Assembly: GCA_001803705.1 (NCBI GenBank)
Contig: MHDY01000077.1
Span: forward strand, 1-26,424
Direction of reading: 5' to 3'
Length of the DNA stretch: 26,424 bases
DNA from: Nitrospirae bacterium GWC2_56_14
Lineage (GTDB): Bacteria; Nitrospirota; UBA9217
The notes beneath the pieces were generated by a model. The model was given only the letters and a program-made list of their open reading frames with translations, searched no databases and was not told the origin of the DNA. Positions within the stretch are counted from its first letter, which is position 1. The number at the start of each line of letters is the position of its first letter. This document shows, piece by piece, positions 9,581 through 17,893 of the stretch. The translations under genes were made by a program, and so were the position numbers.

Positions 9581-10303
9581 ATGTTCGCACTGGCGGTAAG
9601 TACGACACCGGGGATGGGAAGCGGCATCGTCGGTCTGTTTCTGGAATCCGGCTGGATGGGCAAGGCGATCGCAGTGATCCTTATGGGGGTCTCAGTCGTG
9701 ACCTGGGCCATGATCCTTATGAAGTATCAGTACTTGCGGAAGGCGGAACAAGAGTCGAAGCTGTTCATGACGGAGTTCCGCAGGACCAAGGACGCTCAGG
9801 AGCTCTTGAAGTATGCCGAGAAAAAGAAATTCAGCCCCATGGCCACGCTGTTTCGGGAAGGCTACCGGGAAGCCGAATCCATCGTCAAGTCGCTGCCGAA
9901 CAATACGGTGACCGATGAGGACCGCAAGATGCTGGGCGAAGAGATAGAACGGGCGCTCAAGGTCACGACCCAGGACGAGATATCGTACATGGAACGCTAT
10001 CTGGCGTTCCTCGGCACTGCCGGCACCGTAGGCCCGCTGCTCGGACTTTTCGGTACGGTCTGGGGCATCATGGACGCTTTTTACAGCATCGGACTGAAGG
10101 GGTCGGGTGACATCAGCGCGCTGGCGCCGGGACTTGCGGAAGCGCTCATCAACACCTCCATGGGGCTGTTCGTCGCCATTCCCGCGGTGATCGCCTACAA
10201 CTACTTTGCCGAGAAGATCAGGGGCATCGCGACCAGGATGGACTCCTTCTCCATGGAGTTCCTGAGCTTCATTCAGCGGACGCTGGTGCGGAGGCAGCCA
10301 TGA
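9581..10303 (+). CDS. tolQ: Tol-Pal system proton channel subunit TolQ
   Basis: A 240-aa inner-membrane protein of the TolQ/ExbB/MotA family. It has three hydrophobic segments at about 27-47, 142-165 and 180-203, with a long cytoplasmic loop between the first two, the standard topology. Family sequence includes TAGTVGPLLGLFGTVWGIMDAF and LAEALINTSMGLFVAIPAVIAYNYF. With TolR it uses the proton gradient to drive TolA and thereby Pal during envelope constriction. ACGGAGGTA lies just before the ATG at 9581. Its stop overlaps the tolR start (ATGA), so the two are translationally coupled. ExbB is the alternative name for this fold, but tolB, pal and cpoB in the window favour TolQ. Confidence 0.93.
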   Translation: MFALAVSTTPGMGSGIVGLFLESGWMGKAIAVILMGVSVVTWAMILMKYQYLRKAEQESKLFMTEFRRTKDAQELLKYAEKKKFSPMATLFREGYREAESIVKSLPNNTVTDEDRKMLGEEIERALKVTTQDEISYMERYLAFLGTAGTVGPLLGLFGTVWGIMDAFYSIGLKGSGDISALAPGLAEALINTSMGLFVAIPAVIAYNYFAEKIRGIATRMDSFSMEFLSFIQRTLVRRQP

Positions 10304-10719
10304 GCTTCGAGCGCAGGAACAGCACCATCATGCGTGAGCTGAACCTGGTCCCGCTCATCGACGTGCTGCTCGTGGTGCTGTTCTTCTATATGATCCTTTC
10401 TCCCATGATGAGCCGGGGGCTCGACGTGAACCTGCCGAAGTCCGGGGCCAATACGGTCAAGCCCGAGGACCGTATCGTGCTGACCGTCACCCGCGCGCAG
10501 GAGCTGTTCGTGGAAAAAGAGCGCGTGGACATCAGCCGGCTCCGGGACGTGCTCGACTCGATCCGCAAAACGCAGCCGCAGATCAACGTGTATCTCCGGG
10601 CCGACCGTGATGCGCCCTACGGCGCCGTGGTGCAGGTGATGGATATCGTAAAACGGGCGGGTATCGACCGTCTCGGTATGGTGACCGAGCCGGCAGCCGG
10701 AGGCGAGACCGGCAAATGA
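10300..10719 (+). CDS. tolR: Tol-Pal system protein TolR
   Basis: A 139-aa ExbD/TolR protein with one transmembrane helix near residues 18-37 (VPLIDVLLVVLFFYMIL). Asp21 in that helix corresponds to the conserved proton-path aspartate (D23 in E. coli TolR). The periplasmic domain begins with LDVNLPKSGANTV and contains the typical INVYLRADRDAPYGAVVQVMDIVKRAG. It pairs with TolQ to form the stator motor. It overlaps both neighbours by 4 bases (ATGA at each junction), which is strong evidence for a single operon. Confidence 0.93.
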   Translation: MSFERRNSTIMRELNLVPLIDVLLVVLFFYMILSPMMSRGLDVNLPKSGANTVKPEDRIVLTVTRAQELFVEKERVDISRLRDVLDSIRKTQPQINVYLRADRDAPYGAVVQVMDIVKRAGIDRLGMVTEPAAGGETGK

Positions 10720-11474
10720 GGCTGATCCGCTGGAAAAGGATCGGACAGTCGGGTCAGGAACTGGTAGCAGCCGTACTTTTTTCATTCGTCATTCACGGGC
10801 TCCTTATTACCGCAGTCCTGTTGTTCAGCCTTGTAGCCTCCCCGAAGGTCTCGGTCCCGATCTCCTACCAGGTCATGCTGGTGAACGCTCCGGCCGCGGT
10901 CGACCAGGCGCTGCCCCAGGAAACCGCGCCCCAGCCGCCGAAACCGGCAGAGGCGCCGGCGCCGAAAAAAACAGAACCCAAAGCACGTTTTGCAGCACCC
11001 AGGGCAAAACCTCCGGCAGCTGCAAAGAGCTCCATGCCCGATCTGAGCGTATCAAAGAATCCGAAAAAAAAGATAGATGAACAGCCTGAAACCGCAGCGG
11101 AAAAAGAACAACCGGCTCCTTCCGGGTCAGCTTCCCCTGCTGGAACGGCCGCGAATAAAGAGGCGGTGGCGGTTTCCGCGGGACCGCAAAACCAGCTTCC
11201 CGGCCTTTCAAGCTACCTCCCCCTGGTGCGCGAGAAGATCGCCCGCAACTGGAACCCCCCGCCGGGTGTCAGGGAAGCCAAGTCCAAGGTCATGTTCCGG
11301 ATACTCCGTTCGGGCAGGGTGGGTGATGTGAAGCTTCAGGAGTCGAGCGGGAACTTCTATTTCGACCAGGCGGCAAACCGTTCGATCCTCTCGTCGAGTC
11401 CTTTTCCGCAACTGCCGGACGAGTATCCCCGGGAATATTTAGAGATCAGCGTTGATCTGGCGGAGAAAAATTGA
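10716..11474 (+). CDS. tolA: TolA/TonB-type energy transducer
   Basis: A 252-aa protein with a single N-terminal membrane anchor (about 16-42) containing SFVIH, the S-x3-H motif through which TolA and TonB contact TolQ or ExbB. A periplasm-spanning linker rich in P, A and K follows (about 58-150). The C-terminal domain is of TonB/TolA type: YLPLVREKIARNWNPPPG, VMFRILRSGRVGDVKLQESSGN, FDQAANRSILSSSPFPQLP. It should reach across the periplasm to TolB and Pal. Its place between tolR and tolB, with a 4-base overlap on tolR, favours TolA over TonB, although the C-terminal domain alone is annotated as TonB family in many lineages. Confidence 0.85.
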   Translation: MRLIRWKRIGQSGQELVAAVLFSFVIHGLLITAVLLFSLVASPKVSVPISYQVMLVNAPAAVDQALPQETAPQPPKPAEAPAPKKTEPKARFAAPRAKPPAAAKSSMPDLSVSKNPKKKIDEQPETAAEKEQPAPSGSASPAGTAANKEAVAVSAGPQNQLPGLSSYLPLVREKIARNWNPPPGVREAKSKVMFRILRSGRVGDVKLQESSGNFYFDQAANRSILSSSPFPQLPDEYPREYLEISVDLAEKN

Positions 11475-11492
11475 AAAGGTCGGTTAAGTTTA

Positions 11493-11527
11493 CCTGAACC
11501 CTGTACCCTGACCCCCGTACCCTGAAT
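11493..11527. repeat. Family D heptad repeat (CCTGTAC-type, five units)
   Basis: Five contiguous 7-nt units starting at 11493, 11500, 11507, 11514 and 11521, all variants of CCTGTAC. The last unit ends two bases before the tolB ATG at 11530, so the repeat fills the place where the ribosome-binding site should be. Unlike the other families it has no inverted partner nearby. Confidence 0.85.
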
Positions 11528-11529
11528 TC

Positions 11530-12822
11530 ATGATTATGAAACCTATCCTTACAATAGTAACGTTCTGTATGCTGATGGCAGCAGCGGCTCCCGTCCATGC
11601 CGAATACTACCTCGGCGTGATCCAGGGCGAGGCAAAGAAGATCCCCATTGCCGTGCTTGCTGTCGTGGATGAGGCCGGCGCTCCGGCGCTTCGTGACGAG
11701 GTGTTGGGCGTGCTCCAGGCCGATCTGCGCCGTTCGCAGATCTTCGATGTGCTGGACCCGAAAAAGCTCGATATAATCTACCTCGGCCCACAAGAGCCGT
11801 CTGTTGAGCTCGTAAAGCGAGGCGGCACCTTCGGACTGACCGGCGTGGTCTGGGCGTCCCTGCAGCGCAACGGGACATCGCTCCGCTTGAAAGGCAAGGT
11901 TTATGACGCAGCTTCAGGTACAATACTGGCAAGCGTGCAGTTCAATGGCGGGGCTGATTCCGTCCGCCGCCTTGCCCATTCCCTTGCCGACGAGATCGTA
12001 GCCCGGTATACGGGCGAGAAGGGCATTGCCCGGAGCCGCATCGCCTATGTAGCTGACAAGACCGGGAACAAGGAGCTGTACGTCATGGACTATGACGGCA
12101 AGAACGCTCTGAAGGTCACGGCGGACCGCTCGATCTGTCTGTCTCCCGCCTGGAGCGCAGACGGAAAGATCCTTGCCTATGTATCGTACCGGGACAAGAA
12201 CCCCGATCTCTTCGGTCTTGACCTGGGAACAGGGAAGCGATGGAAGATATCGGGGGCCGAGGGGCTGAACATTTCGCCGGCCTGGTCGCCTGACGGCAAG
12301 CGGTTGGCAGTGGCGCTCAGCAAGGACGGAGGCGCTGAGATCTACACGATGACCCGCGAAGGCCGCGATCTGGAGCGGCTTACCTTCGGCATCTCCGACA
12401 ATGTGGCGCCTTCCTGGGCGCCGAACAACCGGGAGATCGTTTTCAATTCCGGAAGAGCGGGATCGCCGCAGCTCTATATCATGGGCGTCGACGGCACCAA
12501 TGTGCGGCGCGTGACCTTCGAGGGCAACTATAACGCATCACCGAACTGGTCGCCACGCGGCGACCGCATCGTGTTCGTCTCCCAGGTCGGGGGACTCTTC
12601 AAGATCGCAACGATCAATCCCGACGGCTCCGAACCACGCCTGCTGAGCAGCGGCCCGGGGAACGACGAGAACCCGTCGTGGTCCCCCAGCGGCCGGCAGA
12701 TCGTATTCAGCTCGACCCGCGGGGGCAGGTCCAATATCTATATCATGAACGCCGACGGCACGGACCTGGAGCGGATCACGCCGAACGACGCCAATTACTC
12801 GTCGCCTGCATGGTCTCCCTGA
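11530..12822 (+). CDS. tolB: Tol-Pal system beta-propeller protein TolB
   Basis: A 430-aa periplasmic protein. A signal peptide (PILTIVTFCMLMAAAAPVHA) is probably cleaved after residue 25. An N-terminal domain follows (ADLRRSQIFDVLDPKKL), then a six-bladed propeller marked by repeated SPAWSxDG-type turns: SPAWSADGKILAY, SPAWSPDGKRLAV, APSWAPNNREIVF, SPNWSPRGDRIVF, NPSWSPSGRQIVF, and a last SPAWSP at the end. The abrupt end at SPAWSP is normal for this family. TolB links Pal to TolA. The ATG at 11530, or 11536 in the same frame, has no Shine-Dalgarno because the family D repeat occupies the site. The gene is 55 bases after tolA and probably in the same operon. Confidence 0.94.
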   Translation: MIMKPILTIVTFCMLMAAAAPVHAEYYLGVIQGEAKKIPIAVLAVVDEAGAPALRDEVLGVLQADLRRSQIFDVLDPKKLDIIYLGPQEPSVELVKRGGTFGLTGVVWASLQRNGTSLRLKGKVYDAASGTILASVQFNGGADSVRRLAHSLADEIVARYTGEKGIARSRIAYVADKTGNKELYVMDYDGKNALKVTADRSICLSPAWSADGKILAYVSYRDKNPDLFGLDLGTGKRWKISGAEGLNISPAWSPDGKRLAVALSKDGGAEIYTMTREGRDLERLTFGISDNVAPSWAPNNREIVFNSGRAGSPQLYIMGVDGTNVRRVTFEGNYNASPNWSPRGDRIVFVSQVGGLFKIATINPDGSEPRLLSSGPGNDENPSWSPSGRQIVFSSTRGGRSNIYIMNADGTDLERITPNDANYSSPAWSP

Positions 12823-12950
12823 GGCAGGGGACGTTTTTTCGGCATCGGCCGGACGCCGTGATGCCGCGCCGGACAATGACCGGGTATGCCATACTGAGGC
12901 GTTTCCCTGCGGAGGAACAGGGCATCCTGCGATGGCAGCCGCCGCTCTGA

Positions 12951-12956
12951 GAGGAG
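12951..12956 (+). promoter_or_regulatory. Ribosome-binding site that fixes the response-regulator start
   Basis: GAGGAG lies 8 bases before the ATG at 12965 and supports this start over the in-frame ATG at 12932. Confidence 0.7.
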
Positions 12957-12964
12957 CCGTATCC

Positions 12965-13408
12965 ATGGACCTGCATAAACCCGTAACGATCCTGCTGGTG
13001 GAGGATGATCCCGGACACGCCCTGCTCATTGAGAAGAACCTTCGCCGCGCCGGGATAACCAACACCATTATCGCGCTCGACAATGGCCAGCGAGCCGTTG
13101 ACTACCTGTTCAGCAAGGCGGGGTACGAGAACGATCCCCATCCGGCGCCGTTCCTCATCCTGCTCGACCTCAACCTTCCGGTGCTTGACGGATACCAGGT
13201 CCTGAAGATCATCAAACACGATCCCCGCACCAGACAGATCCCCGTTGTTGTCCTGACAACAACAGACAACCCGCAGGAAATATCCCGGTGCTATGAACTG
13301 GGATGCAATGTCTATGTCACGAAACCGGTGGAGTACGATAAATTGTCCGATGCCATACGGATGCTCGGTTTGTTCCTCACCATCGTCAAGGTCCCGGAAA
13401 AGGAATAA
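12965..13408 (+). CDS. Single-domain response regulator (Rcp1-like)
   Basis: A 147-aa protein consisting only of a receiver domain: VTILLVEDDPGHALLIEKNLRRAGI, the acidic pocket E13-D14-D15, phosphoacceptor D68 in LILLDLNLPVLDGYQVL, T98-T100 in VVVLTTTDNP and K120 in VYVTKPV. The insertion YLFSKAGYENDPHPAPFLI is typical of the Rcp1 group that partners phytochrome-like or HisKA kinases. There is no output domain, so it works by protein contact or phosphotransfer. It starts a three-gene signalling set with the kinase 53 bases downstream. The 142-base gap after tolB shows only a short CCCTG/CAGGG stem near 12905-12922 and no clear promoter, so it may be read through from the tol operon. Confidence 0.9.
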   Translation: MDLHKPVTILLVEDDPGHALLIEKNLRRAGITNTIIALDNGQRAVDYLFSKAGYENDPHPAPFLILLDLNLPVLDGYQVLKIIKHDPRTRQIPVVVLTTTDNPQEISRCYELGCNVYVTKPVEYDKLSDAIRMLGLFLTIVKVPEKE

Positions 13409-13461
13409 GGGCACGGGTGGGGTGAGGCTGTTCTCATGCAGCAGAATGCCAGGGGGCGTCA

Positions 13462-15795
13462 ATGAGCGAAAAACGGTACAAAGGACTGTCGATCTTTTCC
13501 CAGCTCCTGATCGCTTTCATGGTCGTTGTCGTCATTATCAGCGGGCTGTTGACCGCTGTCTATTACACGTTCAGCAAACGGCATATTGAACAGCAGACCA
13601 TTGAAAGCCTGCTGCAGCAGTTCGTGATGGTCAGATATCATTTTAACGACGAGATCCGGGACGAGCTTTCCAGCGACCTGCGCATGCTTGCGGCAAACCC
13701 TACCTTGGACGATTTCATCGGGGCCGCAGGCCCGGAACGCGAGATCGCCGAGCGCTCCGTCGAGCGGCTGTTTCGCGAGTCGCTTCGCTATTTTTCTTCC
13801 TATCAGAACATTTCGCTTCTGGATGCATCGGGCAGCGAGCTGATCACGGCCGGACGAAGCGGACGCACGAAGCCGGCCGGGAGTCCCGGCAGAAACCGCG
13901 TGTTTGCGGAGCTTAAAACCGCAGTGCCTGGTACAATTCGCGCATCTCATCCGGAAAAAGATCCCCACGGGCAGGTCTTTTTTTCCATCGGCATTGACAA
14001 AACAAGCGTAGTTGCCGGGAAAATTCATGGCAGCCTTATTATCGACTACCGGCTCGATGAATTCCTCGAGTACCTCGACGCCATAAAAATATTGGGTGAT
14101 AATCCCCTCTGGGCCTTCACTTCCGACGGGACGGTGCTGAAACAACCCGAGCATCTGCAGGCGATGTTCGATCCCCGGCCCCATTTCCGCAGGGAGGTGG
14201 CGCAGGACCGGACCCTGCTGGTCGTTGAGGGAGGCTTGCTGGTGTACCAGGATTTTTTCGTTACGCCGGACGCGCCGCTGCTGCGGGTGGCCATCAGCAT
14301 CCCGAATGCGCTCCTGCTTGACGATATCCGGTCCATGCTCAGGTTTGTGTTCATCGTGTTCCTGCTTCTCCTTGCGGTATCGACGGTGATCGCCTATTAT
14401 GTCTCCCGCTATTTTTCGCGGCCCATTGTTCTGCTCGCCCATGCCGCGGACCGGTTTGCGCATGGGGACCTCTCGGCAAAGGTGGACACGAGAACGACAG
14501 GCGAGATGCAGATGCTTGTTCAGAACTTCAATCGCATGGCTGCGGATCTGGAACGGACGACGGTTTCCCGGGATTACATGGACAATATCGTCTCCAGCAT
14601 GATGGATACCCTCATTGTGGCCTCGCCGCAAGGCACGATCACCCGGCTGAACGAGGCGGCCTGCTTTTTGCTGGGGTATCAGGAGCAGGAACTGATCGGG
14701 CAGCCGTTTACCCTCGTTCTTGGCGGAGCATTGGGAGGCACGGACGAGGTGATCGGGGACGTGCTCGCCCGGGGATCGATCAGCAACCAGGAGCGGTGGT
14801 ACCGGGGAAGCGACGGGAGAAGGATCCCGGTGCTCTTCTCGGCGTCGGTCCTGCGCGATGCGCAAGGCCTGGTGGAGGGAGTTGTCTGCGTTGCCCAGGA
14901 CATCACCGAGCGCAAGCGGGATGAGTCACAGCTCAAGAGCTATTCGGAAGAGCTGGCCCTGATCAATGACGACCTCCGGAATTTCGCCTACATCGTATCG
15001 CACGACCTTCGCGCGCCGCTCGTCAACATCAGAGGTTTTTCCGATGAGCTTATCTACAGCATCAGAGAGCTGACGCCGATGCTCATGGCTTATCTCGACC
15101 GGTTCGACGACGAGCAGCGTCGCAAGTATCTCGCCGTCATCGAGAAAGACATCCCCGAAGCGCTCCAGTTCATCGGGACATCGGTGAGCCGGATGGACAA
15201 CCTTATTACCGCCATTCTGAAGCTCTCGCGCGTCGGCAGGCGCAGGTTGAACCCGGAACCGATCCAGACCACTGTTTTCGTGCAGGGGATCCTGAACTCG
15301 CTGGCGCATCAGATCGAAAGCCGCCGGATCCAGGTCGTGGTGGAGCAACTTCCGGACATCATAACGGACCGCACCGCCCTGGAGCAGATCTTCGGCAATC
15401 TCCTGGATAATGCCATAAAGTACCTAGCTCCCGGCAGGCAGGGGCGCATTGTCGTCGGCGCCGAGCACGACGGAAAGGACATTGTTTTTCATATCTGCGA
15501 TAACGGGCGGGGGATGGCAAGCGAAGACGTTCCCAAGGCCTTCGATATTTTCCGCCGCGTGGGACCCCAGGATGTGCCGGGAGAAGGCATGGGGCTGGCC
15601 TATGTCAAGACCCTCTTGCGGCTGCTGGGCGGACGCATCTGGTGCGAATCCCAGGCGGGCGTCGGAACGACCTTCAGTTTTTCGGTCCCTGCCGCCCCGT
15701 CCGAACCGGAGGACGTGAAGGGGGAGGCCGACCGTATCCAGGGAACATCCGGCGGCGCTCCTGCCGGTTCGGGCACAACCGCTCCGTTTACCTGA
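13462..15795 (+). CDS. Membrane sensor histidine kinase (sensor-HAMP-PAS-HisKA-HATPase)
   Basis: A 777-aa kinase; AGGGGG at 13451-13456 precedes the ATG. Transmembrane helix 1 is at about 12-36; a large extracytoplasmic sensor domain at about 37-292 has LSSDLRMLAANPTLDDFI and SYQNISLLDASG patterns seen in Cache-like sensors. Transmembrane helix 2 is at about 293-313, then HAMP to about 367, and PAS at about 374-485 (LNEAACFLLGYQEQELIGQP and a PAC end GVVCVAQDITERKR). The dimerisation domain carries the phosphorylated His514 in FAYIVSHDLRAPLVNI. ATP-binding motifs are the N box LLDNAIKYL (N650), G1 DNGRGM (680-685) and G2 GEGMGL (707-712). The ligand is unknown. The flanking genes are its likely targets: the Rcp1-like regulator upstream and the REC-PAS-GGDEF protein downstream. 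Confidence 0.93.
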   Translation: MSEKRYKGLSIFSQLLIAFMVVVVIISGLLTAVYYTFSKRHIEQQTIESLLQQFVMVRYHFNDEIRDELSSDLRMLAANPTLDDFIGAAGPEREIAERSVERLFRESLRYFSSYQNISLLDASGSELITAGRSGRTKPAGSPGRNRVFAELKTAVPGTIRASHPEKDPHGQVFFSIGIDKTSVVAGKIHGSLIIDYRLDEFLEYLDAIKILGDNPLWAFTSDGTVLKQPEHLQAMFDPRPHFRREVAQDRTLLVVEGGLLVYQDFFVTPDAPLLRVAISIPNALLLDDIRSMLRFVFIVFLLLLAVSTVIAYYVSRYFSRPIVLLAHAADRFAHGDLSAKVDTRTTGEMQMLVQNFNRMAADLERTTVSRDYMDNIVSSMMDTLIVASPQGTITRLNEAACFLLGYQEQELIGQPFTLVLGGALGGTDEVIGDVLARGSISNQERWYRGSDGRRIPVLFSASVLRDAQGLVEGVVCVAQDITERKRDESQLKSYSEELALINDDLRNFAYIVSHDLRAPLVNIRGFSDELIYSIRELTPMLMAYLDRFDDEQRRKYLAVIEKDIPEALQFIGTSVSRMDNLITAILKLSRVGRRRLNPEPIQTTVFVQGILNSLAHQIESRRIQVVVEQLPDIITDRTALEQIFGNLLDNAIKYLAPGRQGRIVVGAEHDGKDIVFHICDNGRGMASEDVPKAFDIFRRVGPQDVPGEGMGLAYVKTLLRLLGGRIWCESQAGVGTTFSFSVPAAPSEPEDVKGEADRIQGTSGGAPAGSGTTAPFT

Positions 15796-15882
15796 CCGGC
15801 AGAGTATGATATCTTTATCAAGACGATCTGCAGCGCAGCAGGTTCCTTTATATTCTGATTACCTTCAAAGGGAGTAACGTCC

Positions 15883-17202
15883 GTGGCTGATATTATGGTA
15901 ACCCATGTTTTGTATATGGAGGATGACCCGGGTCTTTCCATCCTGCTGCAGAAGGGACTGACGCGGAAGGGGTTTGTCGTCGATACGGCGGTGAACGGCG
16001 AGGACGGGCTGCAGAAGGTCGCTGCAGGCAGGTTTGATGTGCTGCTCGTCGACTATAATATGCCGTTCCTCGGCGGACTCGATGTTATCCGGATCCTTGG
16101 CGAACAGGGGTCCTCGCTCCCGATCATCATGGTCACGGGAGAGGGAAACGAATCCCTGGCGGTCGAGGCGCTGAAACTCGGAGCCGCCGATTATGTGGTG
16201 AAGGACGCCGAGATGCGGTACCTGGAGCTGCTCCCTGCGGTCATCGGCCAGGTGCTCTACAAACAGCAGCTCGTCAAAGAGCATCGTACTATGCAGGAAA
16301 ATCTGCGGGAGAGCGAGGAACGGTATCGCCGCCTGGTCGAGCTTTCACCGGACGGCATCGCCATCCATAGCAAGGGACGCTTCTCCTTTGTCAATCCCGC
16401 CGGCGTGCGGATCCTCGGCGCCGTACGGGCGGAACAATTGACCGACCGGTCGCTCTACGATGTCGTACATCCCGACTATCAGGCCATTGTGCGCTCGCGG
16501 ATGCAGCGGCTGGAAGCGCAGCCCGGGAGCGCTCCCTGGATCGAGGAGAAATTCATCCGGATCGACGGAGCGGTCATCGATGTCGAGGTTGCCAGCATCT
16601 CCTTCTCCCTGGAAGGAAAACTTACCTTCCAGACGATCTTCCGCGATATTACCGAACGAAAACAGGTGGAGCAGCGGCTCGAACATCTGGCGCTCTATGA
16701 CCCGCTCACCGGATTGCCGAACCGGGCATTGTTCTTCGACCGTATGGGCCAGCTCCTGTCGCTGGCAAAACGGAACCATTTTGTGCTTGCCCTGCTCTAT
16801 ATGGACCTGGACCATTTCAAAAAGATCAACGACACGCTGGGCCATGAAGCAGGCGACCTGCTGCTGCAGGAGGCATCAAAACGCATGGCGTCCTCCACCC
16901 GGAGGGCGGACACGATCGCGCGCATGGGCGGCGACGAGTTCATCGGCATCTGCGGCAGGATCACGGCCGCCGAGGACGCGGTGGTCGTGGCCCGCAAGAT
17001 CGTTGACGTTCTTTCCGAGCCCTTTGACCTCAAGGGCCATCGATGCTCGATCAGTGCGAGCATCGGCATCAGCCTCTATCCCGCTGACGGCGATGACGCC
17101 GAGATCCTGCTGAACAAGGCGGACCAGGCCATGTACCGCGTGAAGCAGGGCGGCAAAGGCGGGTATTTATTGTTCAGAGATATGCCTGCCGCCACTTCCT
17201 GA
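15883..17202 (+). CDS. Response regulator with PAS and GGDEF output (diguanylate cyclase)
   Basis: A 439-aa protein. I chose the GTG at 15883 because AAAGGGAG at 15868-15875 sits 7 bases upstream; the ATG at 15895 would be 19 bases away. The receiver domain (1-125) has E13-D14-D15, phosphoacceptor D57 in LLVDYNMPFLGG, T85 in MVTGEGNE and K107. A PAS domain follows at about 140-262, with GIAIHSKGRFSFVNPAGVRILG and a PAC end FRDITERK. The GGDEF domain (about 263-435) has DPLTGLPNRALF, YMDLDHFKKINDTLGHEAGD and the intact active site GGDEF at 349-353. The inhibitory site RRAD (340-343) is also intact, so feedback inhibition by c-di-GMP is expected. It is likely phosphorylated by the upstream kinase, 87 bases away, and would turn that signal into c-di-GMP. 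Confidence 0.92.
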   Translation: MADIMVTHVLYMEDDPGLSILLQKGLTRKGFVVDTAVNGEDGLQKVAAGRFDVLLVDYNMPFLGGLDVIRILGEQGSSLPIIMVTGEGNESLAVEALKLGAADYVVKDAEMRYLELLPAVIGQVLYKQQLVKEHRTMQENLRESEERYRRLVELSPDGIAIHSKGRFSFVNPAGVRILGAVRAEQLTDRSLYDVVHPDYQAIVRSRMQRLEAQPGSAPWIEEKFIRIDGAVIDVEVASISFSLEGKLTFQTIFRDITERKQVEQRLEHLALYDPLTGLPNRALFFDRMGQLLSLAKRNHFVLALLYMDLDHFKKINDTLGHEAGDLLLQEASKRMASSTRRADTIARMGGDEFIGICGRITAAEDAVVVARKIVDVLSEPFDLKGHRCSISASIGISLYPADGDDAEILLNKADQAMYRVKQGGKGGYLLFRDMPAATS

Positions 17203-17251
17203 AGCGCTCTGCAGCACCTGCCGTTCCGTTCATCGCCCGGCCCTGCCTCTG

Positions 17252-17280
17252 CTGACGCCCCACCTCCTCCGTGCTATACT
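17252..17280 (+). promoter_or_regulatory. Sigma70-type promoter before the 148-aa protein
   Basis: CTGACG (17252-17257), a 17-base spacer, and TATACT (17275-17280) preceded by TGC as an extended -10 element. The same core GTGCTAT occurs in the candidate promoter at 19892-19901. Confidence 0.5.
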
Positions 17281-17388
17281 ATAAGTGAAATATTTCTCAG
17301 TCATATCAGGACGGTTTGTGTCCTCAATGCTATTGGTCAGGTGGGCGGAGTTCAAGCCGACACCCGTCAGAGTGTGGGAGATCAGGCC

Positions 17389-17835
17389 ATGCCGCATTTC
17401 GGATTAATGAATGAACAGGAACTGGGACCGGTTGCAGGCCCGCTGCAGCGGGCGAGGCTGCATCTGCGGGGCGGCAAAAGAAGACTGCGCCAGGGAAAGG
17501 TCTCTGCAGGTATTGTCACGCTGTACGATGCGCTGGAAGGAGCCATGCTCTCCTATGCCGAATCGCCTGATACGGGGCCGCGGCTTCAATTCCTGCCCGG
17601 AGAGCGCATCCACGACAGCAAGGTACTGTATGCCGTGCTTGTCCGGTCCAAGGTGCTGAACGGGGCCTTTGATTTCGAGGCTTTTGACCAATTGACCGAG
17701 AAGGCATTGTATCAGGAACTCGACGGCTATGACACGCGGGACCTGCTCGTTGGCGTCGAATCGGTCATGACACAACTCGGGGTCCTGCCCTTTGACGAAG
17801 CGGGGCTGCCGCCGGAAGACCCGAAGACCTTCTAA
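17389..17835 (+). CDS. Unrecognised 148-aa helical protein
   Basis: The frame is open from a GTG at 17341, but GGGAG at 17376-17380 points to the ATG at 17389 (MPHFGLMNEQELGP). The protein is predicted soluble and mostly helical, with no signal peptide, membrane segment or cysteine pair. Visible stretches are a basic patch LHLRGGKRRLRQGKVSAGIVTLYDALEGAM, then FLPGERIHDSKVLYAVLVRSKVL, an acidic helix FDFEAFDQLTEKALYQEL, and DLLVGVESVMTQLGVLPFDE. The early part looks like a helical-hairpin packing unit, perhaps HEPN- or TPR-like, but I do not recognise the family and assign no function. It has its own likely promoter and is followed after a family A repeat by the DUF255 gene. Confidence 0.75.
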   Translation: MPHFGLMNEQELGPVAGPLQRARLHLRGGKRRLRQGKVSAGIVTLYDALEGAMLSYAESPDTGPRLQFLPGERIHDSKVLYAVLVRSKVLNGAFDFEAFDQLTEKALYQELDGYDTRDLLVGVESVMTQLGVLPFDEAGLPPEDPKTF

Positions 17836-17840
17836 TTTCT

Positions 17841-17885
17841 GGATTGCGGATTTCGGACATCGTGGTCTGTGACCATTGCGGATTG
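17841..17885. repeat. Family A heptad repeat upstream of the DUF255 gene
   Basis: GGATTGCGGATTTCGG (17841-17856) and ATTGCGGATTG (17875-17885) are in direct orientation, separated by 18 bases that include a small GGTC-tgt-GACC stem (17864-17874). The element begins 5 bases after one gene's stop and ends 8 bases before the next ATG. Confidence 0.75.
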
Positions 17886-17893
17886 AAAAAACT

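Noticed and set aside
12770..12822. TolB truncated by a premature stop at SPAWSP
   Set aside because: The protein has the full set of propeller repeats and a normal length of 430 aa; TolB proteins often end just after this motif.
13459..14865. A 468-codon open frame on the minus strand
   Set aside because: Antisense to the histidine kinase gene, with no ribosome-binding site or family features.
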